Part shown: positions 56,801 through 64,000 of the stretch, in pieces
How the letters are laid out: each line of letters starts with the position of its first letter
How positions within the stretch are numbered: the first letter of the stretch is position 1
Assembly (NCBI GenBank): GCA_938045295.1
Contig: CALINO010000018.1
Location: forward strand, 1 to 64,000
DNA: 64,000 bases
Origin: an uncultured Arenicella sp.
GTDB lineage: Bacteria; Pseudomonadota; Gammaproteobacteria; Arenicellales; Arenicellaceae
Direction: 5' to 3'
Notes under the pieces: model-generated
What the model saw: only the letters and a program-made list of their open reading frames with translations
The model's database searches: none
What the model was told of the DNA's origin: nothing
Translations under genes and position numbers: made by a program

Positions 56801-56854
56801 ACCCACACTTTTGTGTGAGCGCTACCTCTTATTTAAATCCAAACCATCTTAGAT

Positions 56855-57319
56855 CTACATCATTGATTGCAAGTAATTCTGCTCGCCTACTTTTTCAAAT
56901 AGTTCGATTTGCGTTTCCAGCCAGTCATAATGCTCTTCTTCGTTTTCGAGTATCGATGCGAATAAATCTCGAGTAACATAGTCACGCACTTTTTCACAGT
57001 GCTCTACCGCGTCTCGGTAAACAGGGATTGCTTCGGCTTCTAAGCGCAAATCGCATTGCAACATTTCTAATACATTTTGCCCAATGTAGAGTTTGCCTAA
57101 ATCTTGCAGATTAGGCAGCCCTTCAAGCATAAGTATGCGCTCAATCAACATGTCGGCATGCTTCATTTCGTCAATTGATTCTTCATACTCTTTTTCATTA
57201 AGCTTTTCCAAACCCCAGTTTTTGTACATACGAGCATGTAAAAAATACTGGTTGATCGCCGTAAGTTCCAGCTTAAGTGCTTGATTCAGCAGCTCAATAA
57301 CACCGTCTTGCGCTTTCAT
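56855..57319 (-). CDS. bfr: Bacterioferritin
   Basis: Haem-containing 24-mer iron store with ferroxidase activity. The 154-aa protein keeps all ferroxidase ligands: E18, E51, H54, E94, E127 and H130. The haem ligand M52 (SIDEMKHAD) is present, so it is the haem-binding type rather than ferritin. The upstream region carries a Fur-like box at 57424-57441. No bfd ferredoxin gene is adjacent. The candidate Fur-controlled sRNA is convergent with it. Confidence 0.96.
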   Translation of the reverse strand: MKAQDGVIELLNQALKLELTAINQYFLHARMYKNWGLEKLNEKEYEESIDEMKHADMLIERILMLEGLPNLQDLGKLYIGQNVLEMLQCDLRLEAEAIPVYRDAVEHCEKVRDYVTRDLFASILENEEEHYDWLETQIELFEKVGEQNYLQSMM

Positions 57320-57423
57320 TGCGTATCCTGTTCTAAATAATTGAGCATTTATTATAGCCTAAAAGCACATCAAAAAACGATGAGAAATTCACTAAGTGAT
57401 TGTTTTTAAACAAATATAACAAG

Positions 57424-57441
57424 GCTAATCATTCTCATTTA
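57424..57441. promoter_or_regulatory. Second Fur-like box, upstream of bfr
   Basis: On the minus strand TGAGAATGATTAGCC matches the Fur 7-1-7 core at 11 of 14 defined positions. It lies about 110 bp upstream of the bfr start, between bfr and the DUF1971 gene. bfr is the only gene whose 5' side faces it. Confidence 0.6.
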
Positions 57442-57509
57442 TTTTTATATTCACGAGCCTAAGTTAGAATTTTAATAATACTTATTTGCAAACAACTTAC
57501 GACCAAAGC

Positions 57510-57535
57510 ACTGCAAGCAAGAAACGACTTGCAGT
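57510..57535. repeat. Inverted repeat downstream of the DUF1971 gene
   Basis: ACTGCAAG (57510-57517) pairs perfectly with CTTGCAGT (57528-57535) across a 10-nt loop, 17 bp after the stop of the minus-strand gene. There is no T-run, so it is at most a weak terminator or an RNA 3'-stabilising hairpin. Confidence 0.5.
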
Positions 57536-57552
57536 CAGTTAAAGGCGCTCAG

Positions 57553-57828
57553 TCATCGATAAAATTCAACATAAAAACGCACGGCACCGCGCGGAGTAAT
57601 GTAATGTAAGACCGCTGGCTCAACCACACCGCAATGTTCGGGGCTCAATTGAATAACTTCGCGCTCAGGCTCAAGAATGGTGTATTCCAAAACACCCTCA
57701 AGAACCACAATGTTCCCCCACACCCCTTGCTTGGTTTGATGGTCAGCCAATAAGCCTTTGGGCACCGTACCTTCTGTGAACTCAGGTGTTTTTTTATACG
57801 CTTTCGCCCCAACCGGCATTACTTTCAT
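57553..57828 (-). CDS. DUF1971 (TehB N-terminal-like) cupin protein
   Basis: A 91-aa single-domain cupin resembling the N-terminal part of some tellurite-resistance TehB proteins. Recognisable parts are MPVGAKAYKKTPEFTEGTVP, GVWGNIVVLEGVLEYTI and the terminal RFYVEFYR. No methyltransferase domain follows. The role of the free domain is unknown. Confidence 0.78.
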   Translation of the reverse strand: MKVMPVGAKAYKKTPEFTEGTVPKGLLADHQTKQGVWGNIVVLEGVLEYTILEPEREVIQLSPEHCGVVEPAVLHYITPRGAVRFYVEFYR

Positions 57829-57879
57829 ACAATCACTCCTGGTGGTGGCGCTAATAAAAACAAGTTTACAACCACGGCC

Positions 57880-58326
57880 TTACGGCCGCTTTGTAATCGA
57901 TAAACTGTGCCCAAATATTTTTTCTAAGGCTTGTTCTTCTGGAAATATCTGAAATCGGTGAATGTAACACACATACAACAGCACACATGCCACTGACCAC
58001 ACCGAGCTCAAAAAAACCGACCATGCCAATAAAAACAACACAAACCCAACATACATTGGGTTGCGCGTAATTGAATAAATACCAGTAGTAACAAGTGACG
58101 ACGCAGACTCAGGCGACAATGGGTTTACCGTGGTGTTGGCACGCCGAAACTCGAATACGCCACACAAGCAAAAAAGTGCCCCGGTACTGAATAACACAAC
58201 GATGCCTGCGTACTTTAATACCGTACTAATATTAATGAGTGGGGTTACATACCCAATGGCATACATAAGACAAGCAAATACAAATGCAACCAATGGGGGA
58301 GGCAATTTATTATTAAGTAGCGTCAT
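57880..58326 (-). CDS. ICMT/PEMT-like membrane methyltransferase family protein
   Basis: A 148-aa integral membrane protein with about four hydrophobic segments. GIYSITRNPMYVGF is the conserved RNPxY motif that contributes to SAM binding, and HRFQIFPEEQALEKIFG is the C-terminal EE motif of the isoprenylcysteine methyltransferase-like family. Bacterial members methylate unknown lipids or small molecules. Confidence 0.82.
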   Translation of the reverse strand: MTLLNNKLPPPLVAFVFACLMYAIGYVTPLINISTVLKYAGIVVLFSTGALFCLCGVFEFRRANTTVNPLSPESASSLVTTGIYSITRNPMYVGFVLFLLAWSVFLSSVWSVACVLLYVCYIHRFQIFPEEQALEKIFGHSLSITKRP

Positions 58327-58412
58327 CTGCTAGCACTAAACGTATTTAAAGGTTTAAGGTTTAAGTTTCAACCTTCTTATTAAACTCGCCTTTTGGTGAA
58401 GTTACAATCAAC

Positions 58413-58427
58413 ACGGCAAATTGCCGT
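58413..58427. repeat. Perfect 15-bp palindrome
   Basis: ACGGCAA-A-TTGCCGT lies between the ICMT-like gene and the end of the aminotransferase gene. It has no T-run and could be a protein-binding site or part of a 3' structure. Confidence 0.4.
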
Positions 58428-58463
58428 TTACGCTATTATCAGGTAGGTGACGCCATATTGAAG

Positions 58464-59609
58464 TTAAGCAAGTACGCTCCGTAAACGTTCCACTCCGGCT
58501 TCCAATTCAGAGGCATCGCAGTGAGAGAAATTTAAACGCAGCGCCGGCTTAGGCGTCTTATGCTCTAAGTAAAAGACGTCGCCCGGCACCACCGCCACCT
58601 TTTTATCTAACGCTTGTTGCGCGGTTTGCATCATTGATTGTGATTGTTCAGGCAACTCTAGCCATAAGAACATACCACCTTCAACGTCATTAAATTGGCA
58701 GTTTGGCAGCGCCTCACGCAATAAGGCTGAGAGTGTTTGATAACGATCACAATAAAGCGTACGAACCCTTTGCAAATGAGCGTCAAATAAATCGTTTTTA
58801 AGCATATGCAGCAGCGTTGCTTGAGACGGCTGTGCCGTATGCAAATCTGCGGCTTGCTTGACTTTAATCATCGATGCCAACCATTCACTGGGGGCAGTCA
58901 CTAACCCTAGCCGCAAACCCGGTGCCGATACCTTAGAAAATGACCGTAACACGATGGCATTATCGGGGCATAAAGAAGACACCATCGGCAGGCTTTGATT
59001 GGCAAAGCGTAACTCTCGGTACGGGGAGTCTTCAACAAAAGCCACCTTGTATTGCTGACATAAACGCGCCACGTCTTCGCGTACAGACAGCGCCCAACTC
59101 AAGCCCGTGGGGTTGTGAAAGTCAGGAACCGCATAAAACAATTTAGGCTGCTTGTTTTTAAATACGTGTTCCAGTTGGTTTAGGTCTGGCCCGAGAGGGG
59201 TTTGATCAACCGTTTGAATATCAGCTTGAGCCAAACCAAACACTTGCAATGCACCAAGGTAACTTGGCGCTTCCATAACAATCACATCACCAGGATCAAG
59301 AAACGCTCGTGCCACCAAATCAAGCCCTTGCTGTGAACCGTTGGTAATAAGCGGTTGCACCCCTTCGGGCAATTGGCAATAGTCAACTAAATAATCTAAT
59401 AACGGCTTATAGCCGGTTGTTTCCCCGTATTGAAACACTTCGGGCGTTTGTTGCAAATCGCCCATTGCCTGCATGATTAAATCAACGGGTAAATGCGCCG
59501 AATCCGGCAAACCACCGGCCAGCGAAATAACGTCTTTCGACTTAGCCGCCTGTAATATTTCTCGAATGTAAGACGGCTGAATGTTTTGCAAGTGCGTGCT
59601 GATTTTCAT
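58464..59609 (-). CDS. PLP-dependent aminotransferase, class I/II (LysN/2-aminoadipate type)
   Basis: A 381-aa fold-type I aminotransferase. It opens SYIREILQAAKSKDVISLAGGLPD, has ITNGSQQGLDLVARAF for the PLP phosphate, PDFHNPTGLSW, EDSPYRELRF, the Schiff-base lysine in RSFSKVSAPGLRLG, and the carboxylate-binding arginine in ALRLNFSH. It resembles 2-aminoadipate or multi-substrate aminotransferases (LysN/MocR catalytic-domain group) without the DNA-binding domain. It is divergent from an AraC regulator. Confidence 0.87.
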   Translation of the reverse strand: MKISTHLQNIQPSYIREILQAAKSKDVISLAGGLPDSAHLPVDLIMQAMGDLQQTPEVFQYGETTGYKPLLDYLVDYCQLPEGVQPLITNGSQQGLDLVARAFLDPGDVIVMEAPSYLGALQVFGLAQADIQTVDQTPLGPDLNQLEHVFKNKQPKLFYAVPDFHNPTGLSWALSVREDVARLCQQYKVAFVEDSPYRELRFANQSLPMVSSLCPDNAIVLRSFSKVSAPGLRLGLVTAPSEWLASMIKVKQAADLHTAQPSQATLLHMLKNDLFDAHLQRVRTLYCDRYQTLSALLREALPNCQFNDVEGGMFLWLELPEQSQSMMQTAQQALDKKVAVVPGDVFYLEHKTPKPALRLNFSHCDASELEAGVERLRSVLA

Positions 59610-59736
59610 AGTGGGGGGGGCGACAATTCAAAATAAAGAAAGGAGTAATGATTAAGACGGAGCTTAGTGCTTTTTACACAAAAATAAGTGTCGATATATG
59701 CTGACTAATATGTTGATATATGCTTTTATTGTTATT

Positions 59737-60615
59737 ATGACCACCGCACAACAGACTTCTCGTATTAATAATGCGCTGTATGAAATACACCGTGATATTT
59801 CGGCGCCGCATTCAGCCAAAAAATTGGCTCGCATTGCCGCCTATTCAGAGCAGCATTTTCACCGAGTATTTAAAGCCGTTGTCGGCGAAACCGTGAACAA
59901 CTATATACGCCGCACACGGTTGGAGCACGCAGCAAATCAGTTGATGTTTGACGACCAAAGTTCGGTGTTGGAAATTGCCGAAAAGTGCGGTTTCAACTCC
60001 TTGTCGTCATTCATTAAGGTGTTTAGCGCAAGTTTCAATGTTACCCCCGGTGTGTGGCGCAACAGCAATCGCGCACAACACCCACAACATTATTTAAGCG
60101 AGCCCCGTTTAGCGGAAGGCTATGCCCGCACTAAACAGCAGCCGCTCGGCACGCCCGACATTATCTACCGACCGCCTCAAACGGCGGTTTACGTCAGACA
60201 CAAGGGCTACGGAAAGAGCATAAAAAAAGCTTGGCAAGTATTGCTGAGCTGGGCCAGAACCCACCATATTGCGAACAATACAACGGAGCAAATAGGCTTG
60301 CACCACTCCAACCCAGCTTGGACACCATTGCAAGAGTGTCGCTACGTTGCCTGCCTCACCATCAATAAACCCATAGTGCGGCGTGGTGTGATTAACACAT
60401 TAACCATACCCGGTGGCGATTACGCGGTCTTTAATTTGCAGGGCCAATACGGTGACCTTGTACCTTACATGGACAAAATTTTAACGCAATGGTTGCCCCA
60501 CTCTGGTTTTATATTAGACACCACTCCCATATTAGCCATTTACCAAAAAAATCACTTTATATCTCAAGATGAGAAGTTTGACTTGCAGCTGTGTTTCCCA
60601 GTCAGCATTGTCTAA
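59737..60615 (+). CDS. AraC-family regulator with GyrI-like effector domain
   Basis: A 292-aa regulator from the ATG at 59737 (MTTAQQTSRI). The AraC HTH pair comes first: SAKKLARIAAYSEQHFHRVFKAVVGETVNNYIRRTRLEHAA, then SSVLEIAEKCGFNSLSSFIKVFSASFNVTPGVWR. A GyrI-like small-molecule domain follows, starting PDIIYRPPQTAVYVRHKGYG. This is the Rob/MarA-with-GyrI layout of drug- or metabolite-responsive activators. The upstream extension (MLTNMLIYAF) looks like untranslated leader. It may control the divergent aminotransferase. Confidence 0.88.
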   Translation: MTTAQQTSRINNALYEIHRDISAPHSAKKLARIAAYSEQHFHRVFKAVVGETVNNYIRRTRLEHAANQLMFDDQSSVLEIAEKCGFNSLSSFIKVFSASFNVTPGVWRNSNRAQHPQHYLSEPRLAEGYARTKQQPLGTPDIIYRPPQTAVYVRHKGYGKSIKKAWQVLLSWARTHHIANNTTEQIGLHHSNPAWTPLQECRYVACLTINKPIVRRGVINTLTIPGGDYAVFNLQGQYGDLVPYMDKILTQWLPHSGFILDTTPILAIYQKNHFISQDEKFDLQLCFPVSIV

Positions 60616-60839
60616 TGCTCAAGGTTAACGATATAAATCAGTGGCAACCTTTGCGCACTCAGTACAGTGGCCATAGAAAAGTGAAATATCCATTAAAAAC
60701 AAACCTATACATGGTTTTATAACAAAATTTATTCATATATCACTTTTTATATTCAAAGCTAAATGTTAAATTGCCGGCCAATCAATTAGGCTGATAATAC
60801 TAAGACTCGCCCCACAAGGAGCAGCGGCCATTTCTGAAT

Positions 60840-60871
60840 AATTTCTAATTTTGGATGGAGGGTTAGAAATT
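60840..60871. repeat. Inverted repeat in the 282-bp gap before a secreted protein gene
   Basis: AATTTCTAA (60840-60848) and TTAGAAATT (60863-60871) form a perfect 9-bp stem around a 14-nt G-rich loop containing GGATGGAGGG, 26 bp upstream of the ATG at 60898. The rest of the AT-rich 60616-60897 gap shows no gene I can support. Confidence 0.55.
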
Positions 60872-60897
60872 CAACATTTCAATTTGTAAATACTGAT

Positions 60898-61443
60898 ATG
60901 TACATCAAAGCATTAACCTCTACATTACTTGTGTTTTCCGTTATGGCCAGCGGGTCACTGACTCATGCCCAAACATCAAATAAACACGACCCTAGTGTTA
61001 AAAAATTCCTAGCACGTTGCTCAGTTAATGATAAGCGAGTGATATATAAGGACAAGGAAACAGATAAATGGTGTGGTTTTGAGATTGACGGTTTTTGTAG
61101 AGCATCACGCATTTCAATCGCATTAGCTGTTTGCAATAAAGAATACACACAAGCATTAATTGATAAAAAGAGTGCTCAACAAGAGACAGTAGAAGAAGGC
61201 TTTGCTAAAGCGCCAGCACCATTAGACATAGAGCCAACAAACCTAGAGCCAGCAAACACAGAACAAGAGAGCTCGACACCAAGCAGCCAAAAAAAGCCCA
61301 GCGAACAAAGTGCACAAATTGCACTGCAGCTTGAGTTGCTGGAAATTGAACAAAAGCAATTAGACCTTAAGAAAAGGCAGCTGGATTTAATTAAAGAAGA
61401 GAAGCGTCTTAAAACCAAAATAGACAACACTTTGGAAAATTAA
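60898..61443 (+). CDS. Hypothetical secreted protein with C-terminal coiled coil
   Basis: Unrecognised, 181 aa. A signal peptide (about 1-25, SGSLTHA) is followed by a short domain with three or four cysteines (LARCSVNDKR, KWCGFEIDGFCRAS, AVCNKEY) that could form disulfides. A low-complexity Pro/Glu/Ser linker leads to a Lys/Glu/Leu-rich coiled coil (LELLEIEQKQLDLKKRQLDLI) to the end. No Shine-Dalgarno sequence is obvious before the ATG. Confidence 0.6.
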   Translation: MYIKALTSTLLVFSVMASGSLTHAQTSNKHDPSVKKFLARCSVNDKRVIYKDKETDKWCGFEIDGFCRASRISIALAVCNKEYTQALIDKKSAQQETVEEGFAKAPAPLDIEPTNLEPANTEQESSTPSSQKKPSEQSAQIALQLELLEIEQKQLDLKKRQLDLIKEEKRLKTKIDNTLEN

Positions 61444-61541
61444 GCGTTAAAACATTTCTTAAGCAAGGAAAACAGGCCAACCGTTCACAAATGCGATATT
61501 AGGTTATTAACACTAAAAGCTCGCGTGATTGAACTGAATTA

Positions 61542-61590
61542 GGCGTTGATTTTTTATATACTGAAAAATCAACGCCAAGCCACGAGGCTT
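61542..61590 (+). promoter_or_regulatory. Tandem hairpins directly before the Sel1-repeat gene
   Basis: GGCGTTGATTTTT (61542-61554) and AAAAATCAACGCC (61564-61576) form a perfect 13-bp stem with a 9-nt loop. Directly after it AAGCC-ACGA-GGCTT (61577-61590) forms a second hairpin whose loop and 3' arm hold the likely ribosome binding site GAGG, and the ATG is at 61593. It could be an RNA structure controlling translation or an operator palindrome. Confidence 0.6.
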
Positions 61591-61592
61591 TT

Positions 61593-62450
61593 ATGCTTAA
61601 GGAAACCTTCTTTTTTTTATTATTATTAGCCAGCACATCTACCGCAGCGTTTGCTGAAAATAATGCACATCAGCATTACCAAAAAGGGTTGCAACTTTAC
61701 CTGAACGGATCAAACCAAGACCACGTATCAGCGCACCGTTTCTTTAGCGATGCGGCCGATCTTGGCCATGGCTTGGCTCAGTACCATCTGGGGCTTCTCA
61801 ATTATCGTGGCCATGGTGTAGACCGAAATTATTCACAAGCACACCATTGGTTCAACCTCGCGGCCGAACAAAATGTCTCAGGCGCCCATCATTACTTAGG
61901 CACACTTCATCGACATGGGCACGGGGTCAACGCCAACCCTAACAGAGCAATTTATTGGTACTCGCGCTCTTTGCGCTATGGTTACTACGACTCGATAGAC
62001 CCTCTGGCTCAACTCTACCTAAGTAATGCCAGAAGTACCGGCACCCTTTCCGACTTACTGGTGGAAAACGCCAAGGCTGGCGACATCAGTTCTCAATATA
62101 ACTTGGCGTCTTCGTACTATATCGGCAATAAAGTTAAGCAAGATCATACCGCGGCATTAGGTTGGTTTTTAAAGGCCGCCTCTCAGGGTGATTCAGGCGC
62201 TCAAGCCATGCTGGCCAAAATGTACCACCTTGGCCAAGGCGCCGAAAAGAGCAACTACCAATGCGCCTTTTGGGCACTGGCAAGCGCTCATACACAACAC
62301 GACGCGGCCGCCACTAGCATTGACGAAGAGCTGACCAAAGAAACCCAAGCATTGAAAGAGTTGTGTGCCCAAGCACTCAGTAATACTGAATACGAAAAGG
62401 CAGTGGAACAAGCGCACGCGTTTTCCGATTCATATCAGCCGTCAGAATAA
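61593..62450 (+). CDS. Sel1-like repeat protein, exported
   Basis: A 285-aa protein with a signal peptide (about 1-22, ending AAFAENN). At least four Sel1/TPR-like repeats follow, e.g. AQYHLGLLNYRGHGVDRNYSQAHHWFNLAAEQ, then GTLHRHGHGVNANPNRAIYWYSRSLRYG. The loops are His/Gly-rich. Sel1 repeats mediate protein interaction in the periplasm; the partner is unknown. Confidence 0.85.
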   Translation: MLKETFFFLLLLASTSTAAFAENNAHQHYQKGLQLYLNGSNQDHVSAHRFFSDAADLGHGLAQYHLGLLNYRGHGVDRNYSQAHHWFNLAAEQNVSGAHHYLGTLHRHGHGVNANPNRAIYWYSRSLRYGYYDSIDPLAQLYLSNARSTGTLSDLLVENAKAGDISSQYNLASSYYIGNKVKQDHTAALGWFLKAASQGDSGAQAMLAKMYHLGQGAEKSNYQCAFWALASAHTQHDAAATSIDEELTKETQALKELCAQALSNTEYEKAVEQAHAFSDSYQPSE

Positions 62451-62577
62451 CGTTCGCGGACAAACCTATTAGTTAGGCTCAACCATCAACGAGCGGAAAA
62501 ACGCATATTTATTATTTAGCACACGTTAAAGTATCAGCCTCAGAGCGGGTGCTCCATTCACACAAAATACCATCATT

Positions 62578-63330
62578 ATGATCGTGCTTTTTGGTTACTC
62601 GCTGTCGTTCTCAGAGTTAAGCATTTTAATTTGTGTTGGCGTTTTAGTGGGCATGGCTAAGACAGGCATATCAGGCGCCGGCATGATTGCGGTACCGTTA
62701 TTAGCTCTGGCTTTTGGCGGCAAAAACTCCAGTGGCTTAATGTTGCCATTTTTGATTATCGCGGATGTCTGCGCCATTGCCTATTATCATAAACACGCAA
62801 ACTGGCATTACCTACGAAAGCTTCCAGCGTTCGCTATTATTGGCGTAGTGATTGGCACTCTGGTTGGCAATCAAATCAATGATGAGTTATTCAAAACTAT
62901 GATGGCCGTCATGATTTTTTTCTGTTTAAGCATCATGCTCTGGCAAGAAAAAAGCCGAAATACAAAACTACCTGATTCCACATTTTTTACTGCCGGCATT
63001 GGGGTTTTCGGTGGTTTCACCACCATGGTCGGCAATTTGGCTGGGCCGGTGATGTCACTTTATCTGTTGGCTATGCGGCTACCAAAAAATGAATTCATTG
63101 GCACCGCCGCCTGGTTCTTTTTGCTGATAAACCTGTTCAAAGTACCGTTTCATGTGTATGCCTGGCATACCATTAACATCAACAGTGTGCTGCTTAATCT
63201 GAGCTTCTTCCCAGCGGTGGCATTGGGCGCGTTACTGGGTATAAAAATAATTAAGCTGTTGCCTGAAAAATTATTTCGTTACTTCGTAATAGCAATGACA
63301 GCCGTAGCTGCCATTGCTCTGTTGCTGTAA
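62578..63330 (+). CDS. TauE/SafE (TSUP) family permease
   Basis: A 250-aa membrane protein with about eight hydrophobic segments. KTGISGAGMIAVPLLALAFGGKNSSGLMLP is the TSUP N-terminal motif, repeated as GGFTTMVGNLAGPVMSLYLLAMRLPKNEFIGTAAWFF in the second half. It differs clearly from the TSUP protein at 48698-49501, so it is not a recent duplicate. Substrate unknown. Its stop abuts the convergent lipoprotein stop. Confidence 0.87.
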   Translation: MIVLFGYSLSFSELSILICVGVLVGMAKTGISGAGMIAVPLLALAFGGKNSSGLMLPFLIIADVCAIAYYHKHANWHYLRKLPAFAIIGVVIGTLVGNQINDELFKTMMAVMIFFCLSIMLWQEKSRNTKLPDSTFFTAGIGVFGGFTTMVGNLAGPVMSLYLLAMRLPKNEFIGTAAWFFLLINLFKVPFHVYAWHTININSVLLNLSFFPAVALGALLGIKIIKLLPEKLFRYFVIAMTAVAAIALLL

Positions 63331-64000
63331 TTAATTAAACGAGCTTTGCATTTTTTTTGCTTGAGCAATTAATTTATCGTTTTTGCTGGTCGCAATGATC
63401 TCAGACAACAGCTTTTGCGCCACCGGCTGATCACCTGCGGCTTTATGGTAATCGGCCGATGCCAGATGAAAATATTCAATGGCTTCAGGGGCGTATTTGT
63501 TCGGCTTTTCTTTAATTTCTTGGCTTAATTTTTCATGCGCATCAGACGCCCACTCAAGAGAATCAAACATATTCACGCCACTGCCGGTGTGAATGCCAAC
63601 CAATTTAATATTGAAGTTATCTCCGCCTTTATCTAGAGCCGTTTTAACGTCATTCAAGCATCCATTGACTCGATATAATTTACGCAAGCCCATCAACCAT
63701 GGGGTGGAGTCGGCGACTATTTTGCATTTATTGGCGCCGTACCATGCCAGGGCTTCCATATGGTTTTCATCTTCTTCGATTAAAGATTCGAGCAGCTCAT
63801 CGGCTTTTTCAAGCTCATTATGCTCAAAGTAAAAGCGCCCTAGCAGTACTTTACTTTCATAGTCACCGGAGTCATCAATGGATTCAACAAGTAACTTTTC
63901 GTACTCATGATCGGAGTCAGTGTACGCGATTTTATCAAAGCTTTTGGCGCAAGCGCTCAGTAGCAAAGAAACACAAATAACGGTAAGAGTATTTTTTTTA
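63331..64000 (-). CDS. TPR-like lipoprotein, 5' end cut by window edge
   Basis: The frame is open to the right edge. Read back from the edge, the visible N-terminus is KKNTLTVICVSLLLSAC, a complete lipoprotein signal and lipobox, so only the start codon and perhaps a residue or two are missing. A TTG at 63966 would cut the signal and is not the start. The mature part is helical with TPR-like helices (SKVLLGRFYFEHNELEKADELLESL; EAIEYFHLASADYHKAAGDQPVAQKLL). It has no known function to me. Confidence 0.75.
   Translation of the reverse strand, partial: KKNTLTVICVSLLLSACAKSFDKIAYTDSDHEYEKLLVESIDDSGDYESKVLLGRFYFEHNELEKADELLESLIEEDENHMEALAWYGANKCKIVADSTPWLMGLRKLYRVNGCLNDVKTALDKGGDNFNIKLVGIHTGSGVNMFDSLEWASDAHEKLSQEIKEKPNKYAPEAIEYFHLASADYHKAAGDQPVAQKLLSEIIATSKNDKLIAQAKKMQSSFN

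Noticed and set aside
1-64000. CRISPR arrays, insertion sequences, prophage genes, toxin-antitoxin pairs
   Set aside because: Reading both strands showed no spaced direct repeats, transposases, integrases or paired small toxin/antitoxin genes.

Overview
The window is chromosomal DNA of a Gammaproteobacterium, probably marine or aquatic. The supporting genes are PanP-type aspartate decarboxylase, TruD, YchJ, glutathione-dependent formaldehyde dehydrogenase, OxyR/AhpCF, bacterioferritin and a proteobacterial fused indolepyruvate:ferredoxin oxidoreductase. Base composition looks slightly AT-leaning and even; this was judged by eye, not computed. I see no insertion sequence, prophage, integrase or CRISPR array. 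Coding density is high. The only stretch above 300 bases without a protein gene, 56493-56854, holds a terminator and a probable Fur-controlled small RNA.

Layout, left to right. 1-9.1 kb: a partial RelA/SpoT homologue (its C-terminal part runs off the left edge), pabB and truD on the minus strand; a Sco-PCu(A)C copper chaperone fusion; tRNA-Leu(CAA) with its own promoter and terminator; yceI-like and glutaredoxin-like genes; an alkyltransferase-like gene, a thioesterase, a retropepsin-like protease and an atypical SDR. 9.2-17.6 kb: frmA, chrA, ychJ, a copper-resistance operon (small Cys/His protein, CopA oxidase, CopB), a cupin-like unknown and a DUF885 lipoprotein peptidase. 17.8-23.2 kb: an amino-acid catabolic locus of leucine dehydrogenase, indolepyruvate:ferredoxin oxidoreductase and a divergent Lrp/AsnC regulator. 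23.2-28.2 kb: CheX-like protein, PanP, and a run of SDR, YhhQ-type transporter and an atypical PTPS/QueD homologue, then an unknown lipoprotein.

28.3-43.5 kb is one long minus-strand surface polysaccharide locus. It contains a MarR-EPS-type regulator, rmlB, rmlA, Wzm/Wzt ABC exporter, a methyltransferase, four glycosyltransferases, an atypical epimerase, a WecA-like initiating transferase and a FlaA1-like dehydratase. This is the gene set of an ABC-transporter-dependent O-antigen or similar glycan. Divergent from it (43.65-47.83 kb) is a three-gene operon: an OlsB-like N-acyltransferase, a PHP-phosphoesterase/GT4 glycosyltransferase fusion and a histidine phosphatase. A good Pho-box match lies upstream, which suggests phosphate-starvation membrane lipid remodelling.

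47.8-64 kb: a PlsC-like acyltransferase, a TauE/SafE permease, an amidohydrolase, a TPR protein with a peptidase-like domain, and divergent oxyR/ahpCF with an OxyR-type site. Next come the candidate sRNA, bacterioferritin with a second Fur-like box, a DUF1971 protein, an ICMT-like membrane methyltransferase, a PLP aminotransferase with a divergent AraC/GyrI-like regulator, a secreted coiled-coil protein, a Sel1-repeat protein, a second TauE/SafE permease and a TPR-like lipoprotein that runs off the right edge.

The observations most worth following are the Fur-box sRNA next to bfr, the Pho-box acyltransferase/PHP-GT operon, the RelA homologue with an intact HD site together with an acidic synthetase motif, and the PTPS homologue lacking the usual catalytic residues.
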